A stretch of DNA of 64,000 bases from Crotophaga sulcirostris (taxonomy: Eukaryota > Chordata > Aves > Cuculiformes > Crotophagidae): the NCBI GenBank assembly GCA_013397455.1, contig VYZB01000095.1, forward strand, positions 789,396-853,395, read 5' to 3'. A program made the translations under genes and the position numbers. Below, piece by piece: positions 58,901-64,000 of the stretch. The notes under the pieces were generated by a model. That model saw only the letters and a program-made list of their open reading frames with translations. It was not told where the DNA came from and did not search any database. How positions within the stretch are numbered: position 1 is the first letter of the stretch; every line of letters begins with the position of its first letter.

Positions 58901-59939
58901 TTAATTTTTAGCATTTGATGGAGAAATGAATTTGAGATGGAAAAGGCAACGTCTTATTTTAGCAAGACCTCGATATCTCTTCGTGCTCCTCTGCAGATAT
59001 CCAGTCTGTGCAGGCATGGGAGCAAAGGAGCTGGGTCCCTGTTGTGCCTGTTAATCTCTTACATGATCCTAAGGCCTCTCTAGGGGATGTGCTGACAGAG
59101 GACAGGCTGGGTGAGTGACTGTACAGCTGGCTGTTTGACATCAACAACCAAATGTGCTGTACCTCTGGGCTCACATATAGCCACAACTGGAATTTCCACT
59201 GGGAGAGAAGCTCAGCTGCACAGGTCAGCTTGCCAGCCGTGGGGATAATCAGGGAAAATAAGAAGTTTCTGTGATGGAACTATCTAGGAAGGGAGTACTT
59301 GAATCTCTTATGCTTTGGTAGCTGATAAGCTTCCAAAATGTAAGGAAACTTGGAGCACAAGTTTGGAGATGACCTTAACCTCTGCACAGTTTATCCCAAT
59401 GGGGAGAGGTATCAAATATGTCTTATAGACACAGGTTATTCTAAGGACACACATCACCATTTGGCAGACTCAGCCTCTAAAGGTGTTTCTGTGTTGCTGT
59501 GACTGTAATTTAGACATACAATAGTTTTCAAGTAGCTGGCTGGGATCCTTTGAGCAACTCCACTGCAGCAGAGCTGAGCTCAGTGCAATTGCAAAGTCCA
59601 CCTGAGAAGCTGAGAAGAACAGTAGTGTTTTAACAATTTCTCTGTGCTGCACCTGTATGATCAGGCAGAGAGAGTGCTGTTGGTAGCCAAAACTAATTTA
59701 AAACTGTCTAGAGCTAACACAGATTGCTCTTATGAGAGTGACTCCAAGACAGGTATATCCTGTAACTCTCTACTGGCCAGGTCAGACCGTCTTGCATAAT
59801 TTGGATGGATTCTGGTGAGCTTGGTGAACTCTCTCTTTCCAAAGAATAGGAAAGAGACAAAAAGACAGAAGTGAAGGGTCGTTTTCTGTTGTTTTCTTTC
59901 TATACAACTTTTCATTTGGTTCAAGTGTTAATATTGACA
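55906..59939. other. Non-coding sequence
   Basis: No gene or transposon is recognised. It contains a perfect 7-bp hairpin CTGTTGA-GTAA-TCAACAG at 56814-56831, A8 at 56026-56033, A9 at 57463-57471, and an AT-rich part at 56.8-57.6 kb. A GC-richer part at 58.0-59.2 kb has only short frames. Confidence 0.5.
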
Positions 59940-60345
59940 AGTGTATTTTATAATTTGCAAGTGCACATTAGGCTGAGATGGTGCACAGTTTTTAATGTTT
60001 AATGCACATGGTTTAGATGGCATGCATTAATCATATTCCTATTGCCTTTGTTATGTTAATGGGAGACATAAGCTTTTGGGTTTTTTTAATTCAAAAAAAA
60101 GAGAATGGGTTAGACATTTTTTTTAAGATGCATTATATATCAGCAGCTAATGAAGAGGAAATAATGATGACTCTGCACTGTAATATGTATTAGAACACTA
60201 ATTAGACTATAGCAGAACTGCTTACGGATGTCTTTTAAACACCTGCTTGGTAATTTTCAGCCTCATGTGTTACGCCATTTAACAGCGCATTCATGATGAG
60301 AAGACAGACTTAAGACTGAAATATGAAACACAGTACACGTCACAC
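59940..60345. promoter_or_regulatory. Candidate enhancer with SOX-POU-like composite motif
   Basis: CCTTTGTTATGTTAAT at 60045-60060 joins a SOX-type CTTTGTT to an octamer-like ATGTTAAT (6 of 8 against ATGCAAAT) in the arrangement of SOX-POU composite elements. CATGCATTAATCAT (60021-60034), AGCTAATGAAG and ACTAATTAGAC cores lie nearby. The block is AT-rich and complex, with no open frame. The short T/A runs at 60081-60124 split it. The role is inferred from motif content only. Confidence 0.3.
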
Positions 60346-63300
60346 TTCAAGTTTTTCTTTTGTTTGTCCAGCTTTACATACATTTAAGAAAAGGATAATG
60401 TGGATGGTCACTGAATAGAACTTTTCATTGGTTGGGCTTTCTATTGCCCTTGTAGGTAAGGGGAAAAAAAGTCAGATATATTGTTTTCTAACCTCTCTGT
60501 GACCATACAAAGACATTATGGTCTCAGGGCAGGTACTCCTGATTCAGACTGTTGTCTTGCATCTATACTAAGCAGAATGTTATGTATTGCATTTCCAGCA
60601 TTTGCTTATAATTGATTTAGTTTTGAATGTGTGTTTTTGAGACCATTAAAAGCTGTACATTTAGAAAGGTTGTTCTTAATTTTTAAAGCTGTGCTTTGAG
60701 GTCTCTTTTTACTGTAAGAAGAAACCACAGATATGTCTACTCTACATCTTACTTGCTTTTATATTTTTGTTCATTATGGAAATAATTGAATTATAGACAT
60801 GAACTACAAAAATGAACCCTCAGCCTAATAGCCTGCAATGAGAATAATAAAAAAATCCTAATTATAAAACCAGTTCCCATATTAATGTGATGAGCTGAGG
60901 CTTCATCTGTGGACTTTGAACTTGTACTAAAAGAAGTAGATACTGTCAGTAACTTGTTCATCAGAACATCAGCCCTAAGATAGCAAGAGCTTGCTTTGCA
61001 TTTTCATACACAAAATATTTCTAAGCTGCTCCTATATTACAGTGCTCTGTAGTGATAACAGTTGGTGTAAGAACATTTGTAGTTACACATTTTGTACTGT
61101 CTAACTTTAAACTTCATAGGCATGGCGGTATCCCATAGAGAAGCCAGTTTAGGGATGTGGCCACAGTTTCTTTACCTACTTTCAGAAAAAAGCCCACTTT
61201 CAGGAAACATCTGCGTTGGACAAATCCATTTGTTTAGGCTGGAGCACATTGGCTAAGGTTTGAATACACAGCGTATACACAGTTACTTTCACCCTAGGGC
61301 TTAGTGGGTCATTTATTAAAGGCTATTGAGTTTTGGTGTTGGCATTCCAAATGATAAATGGTGGTTTAAACTGATGAAACAAAAATCTTTGAATATTTTG
61401 TGGTCTCAGACTTACGTATAAGAACACTGGCTGAGTTTGTGATTTTTTTTAATTTTTTTTTTAAGCTTCAGTAATAGATTAATGGCTCCTGGTGAAGTTT
61501 CGTTTGCTTGTTATACAATGTTGAGCCTTATTGACAGTGACTCCTTGGTATTCCCCAAGCACTGATTCTCTGCAGTGATTCACCTTTTTTTCTCACTCCT
61601 CTTTCCCAAGGCAATCTTCCCTGACCACACTGTTAACCTGTTGTAAGATACGGAGCTGTTCGTTCCTGAAAGCCTGAGCAGACCTGAAATGAGCATACTA
61701 AAGGTGAGCAAAGCTTTTTAATTTTTTTTTTATCTTGACCATGAAAATTTTCAATGGATGCACTAAATCCTGAGATAGTTACACATTTAAATGCAGTATG
61801 ACCACATTTCTCATAAAATAACACATTTAAAACTAATATGCAATATTTCCACTTTATAGGTGTGTCAGAGAGAATGTTTTCTCTATTTTGAAATTTTTGG
61901 TACTGTCTACAATTTTATATAACCATATTTCAGGTGACCATTGTGGGCTACAAATGTTTCCATCCTGTATGTAAGATCAATTTTGCCTTACATGCAGGGA
62001 TACTGCTGCTTTATGTAACTTCTCTTCTGTAGCTTAAATGTAGCAGTAAAGCTTGGGTACCTTAATGTAACAAGCACAGAGAGGATATCATTGAAAATGA
62101 GAAGAGTGTTGCGGAAGTTCAGTGGTTTGTGCTGATAACTTTTGAGACCCAGAATGGCAACAGATTTCTGACCGGCACAAGGGCCAGGTGAGAGGTGAAT
62201 GGGAAGGGGTACAAAGTAGCATCAGATGCCATAAGCCAACCTGATAACTAGGTGTGCATTTATTGAGGGGAGAGATGGAAAAGGAGAATCTCTTTTCCTC
62301 TTCCTCCCTCCATAGTGTGTGGTCTGATCCAGCCCACAGTCCTGTGCTCAATGGCAGATGTGCTACAGGGCTCCTGGAGGTAGTGGAATCTTTCAGTGTG
62401 CTTTGGGGCTGGGAGGGCTTTCTGGTGCTGGGTGACAAAACGAATCTCTGAGATCTTGCAATGACAAATATTATCACTAATGGATGCCCTAGGGCATCCA
62501 GTACTGGAAGATGATGCCTTTTGGTAGGAGGTTTACAGGCAGAAAGTAACAGAAAACTTACTCCAACTGTAAAACAAGGGACTTAACTAGACACAGGCAA
62601 ACAAACAGCTAAAAAAAACCCCAAACCCCAAGCAATTTTGTCATGTTCATCATCAGGATAAGTAGTGGTCTCAGCACACCAGGTACCTCAGCACCGTCAG
62701 CGCTTGTGGAGGCAACAGAGCAAAACGTAAATGCATTCATGCAAAGGAACTAGGAGGCCAGAACCTGAGTCTTACAAAGTCCCAGGTGGACGTTTTGCCT
62801 TGCTAAGCAAGTCTGCTCATTTGGTGATGCCAACTGTATCCACCCTCTGCCCCTGCGTAGTGCTGGTGGTGCCCCTGAGAGCAGCTGCTGTCAGACCTGA
62901 ACTCACCCTTCAATGAAGCGCTGAACAAGTACATCTAGGATTTCCAAGTAAGGCATGCTCATCTTTAAATAATATTCTCTGAGGGTAGAGGCTTTTCTTC
63001 AGTTATGTGAGAAATTGTCTCTCGGTACCATGACAAGATAAGGGCGAGGAAGGAAACCATCTTGGAACAGGTCTTTTTTTAAGTTCTGTTATGTGATTTG
63101 AACTGGGAAGTCTGAGGGGTTTTTGCCTCTACTCTCAGTGTTGGGATGTGTGTGAGACGAGAGCCATCCCACCTCCGTCTGCTCCCTCTCTTGTGACTCC
63201 AGAAGTCATGCTCAACCTCCAGAGGAGATGGGACTGTGTACCATCTTCCCAGTGTGCGTGAGATAAATGACCTGTCCAGAAGAACAGAAATAATAACCCT

Positions 63301-64000
63301 CTAGAAGGTAACCTCTTCTTTGTGGGGTTTGATCGGTCTTGCCAGGGATCCTTCTCTATCGGCTCCCCAGTGCATTTCGGGTGAATCCAAAGATCTTAGA
63401 TTCTATTGTTATTTAATTGCTCATCTGTATCAGCAATATACTTAGGTACAAGCCATATAAATCTACTCACAAAGCCATAGAAACCAACAATCGTTTGAGT
63501 CCTTTATGTATTGGCAGACAAAAGCAAGCCCTCGTCTCTTATCCACTCTGCATACCTATAATTTTTCTGCGTCCTTCGTCAGCACCAGGAATTCAATAGC
63601 TGAGACCAACATTTATGTCAGTAAATCCAATGTGAAAGTCTGCCCCTTCCCTGAATATTCAAATATGAAATCACATCAGTGCTGCTCATTTGGAAGACTA
63701 TGACAAGGGCCATAATTTTATTCTTTATCTCCCACTTCACCTGTTCCTGAGTGCTGAAGGAAGAGAGGATCAGCATTCTGGGGAGCTCAATCATTTGTCG
63801 GGGTATCATGGGAGGATGAGGAGGAGTGAGAAGCACAGCTGAGCATCCATGCCCTGCAGCCCTGACTGACCAGTGCCAGTGGTTGTGGGAGGAAGATGGT
63901 GGGCATTAGCCAGCTGCAGGGTGCAAAGCCAAAGGGCAGAATTGCAATGTCAGGTAAGAAAACTTCAGCTTGGACAAAAATAAGTTTGATTTCTGAAGAT
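60346..64000. other. Non-coding sequence to the window end
   Basis: AT-rich to about 62 kb, with T8 at 61443-61450, T10 at 61453-61462 and T10 at 61722-61731. It is GC-richer from 62.2 kb on, with a 129-codon minus-strand frame (62088-62477) that has no recognisable domain. A8 lies at 62611-62618. No gene, RNA gene or transposon is recognised. Confidence 0.5.

Noticed and set aside
61240..61275. GGTTTGAATAC as a possible tRNA-type B box
   Set aside because: No matching A box, acceptor stem or cloverleaf could be found around it.
1..64000. Prokaryotic operons, CRISPR arrays, phage or endogenous viral genes
   Set aside because: No gene-dense organisation, regularly spaced repeats, LTR pairs or viral protein motifs were seen on either strand.

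Overview
The window looks like non-coding DNA from a bird. Both clearly recognisable transposable elements are 5'-truncated CR1 LINE 3' ends of avian type (27378-27562 and 52545-52823, both sense on +). They end in the short 3' tail repeats typical of CR1. Recognisable repeats are otherwise very sparse. I saw no Alu/L1-type elements, LTRs, tRNA or rRNA genes, known microRNA, CRISPR array or prokaryotic gene organisation. One CR1 copy resembles subfamilies common in neoavian birds, but I cannot name the species or locus. A crocodilian or turtle is a less likely alternative.

No protein-coding gene can be called with confidence. Every long open frame reads as a chance frame, except the one at 52520-52771, which covers the C-terminal end of CR1 ORF2. 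The window is therefore a gene desert or a very large intron.

Layout: 1-23 kb is AT-rich unique sequence with a few simple tracts (purine tract at 1442, pyrimidine tract at 9820, small repeat at 11383) and one motif-dense block at 1690-1860. The block at 23160-23760 looks like a long conserved non-coding element. From 24 to 35 kb there is one CR1, a G-rich cluster (29866-29917), a 40-nt pyrimidine tract (31943) and a strongly pyrimidine-biased 300 bp (33061-33360). From 35 to 48 kb there are local GC-richer patches, including a CpG-dense block (37319-37680) with a DR1 nuclear-receptor-like site, further motif clusters (35880, 43641, 46680) and paired forkhead sites at 47130/47139. From 50.9 to 51.3 kb a structure resembles a + strand terminal exon with a polyadenylation signal. 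It is followed by a near-perfect 60-bp AT palindrome (51639-51698) and the second CR1. From 53 to 62 kb the sequence is AT-rich and nearly repeat-free, with a 33-bp tandem duplication (55840) and a SOX-POU-like composite motif (60045-60060).

A large-scale signal is the distribution of homopolymer runs. My hand tally of runs of 8 or more on the + strand gives 21 T-runs against 6 A-runs before 50 kb, and 5 against 8 after it. With the polyadenylation-like site at about 51.28 kb, this fits a + strand transcription unit covering most of the window and ending near 51 kb. That is inference only. I found nothing that looks like an undescribed multi-gene system.
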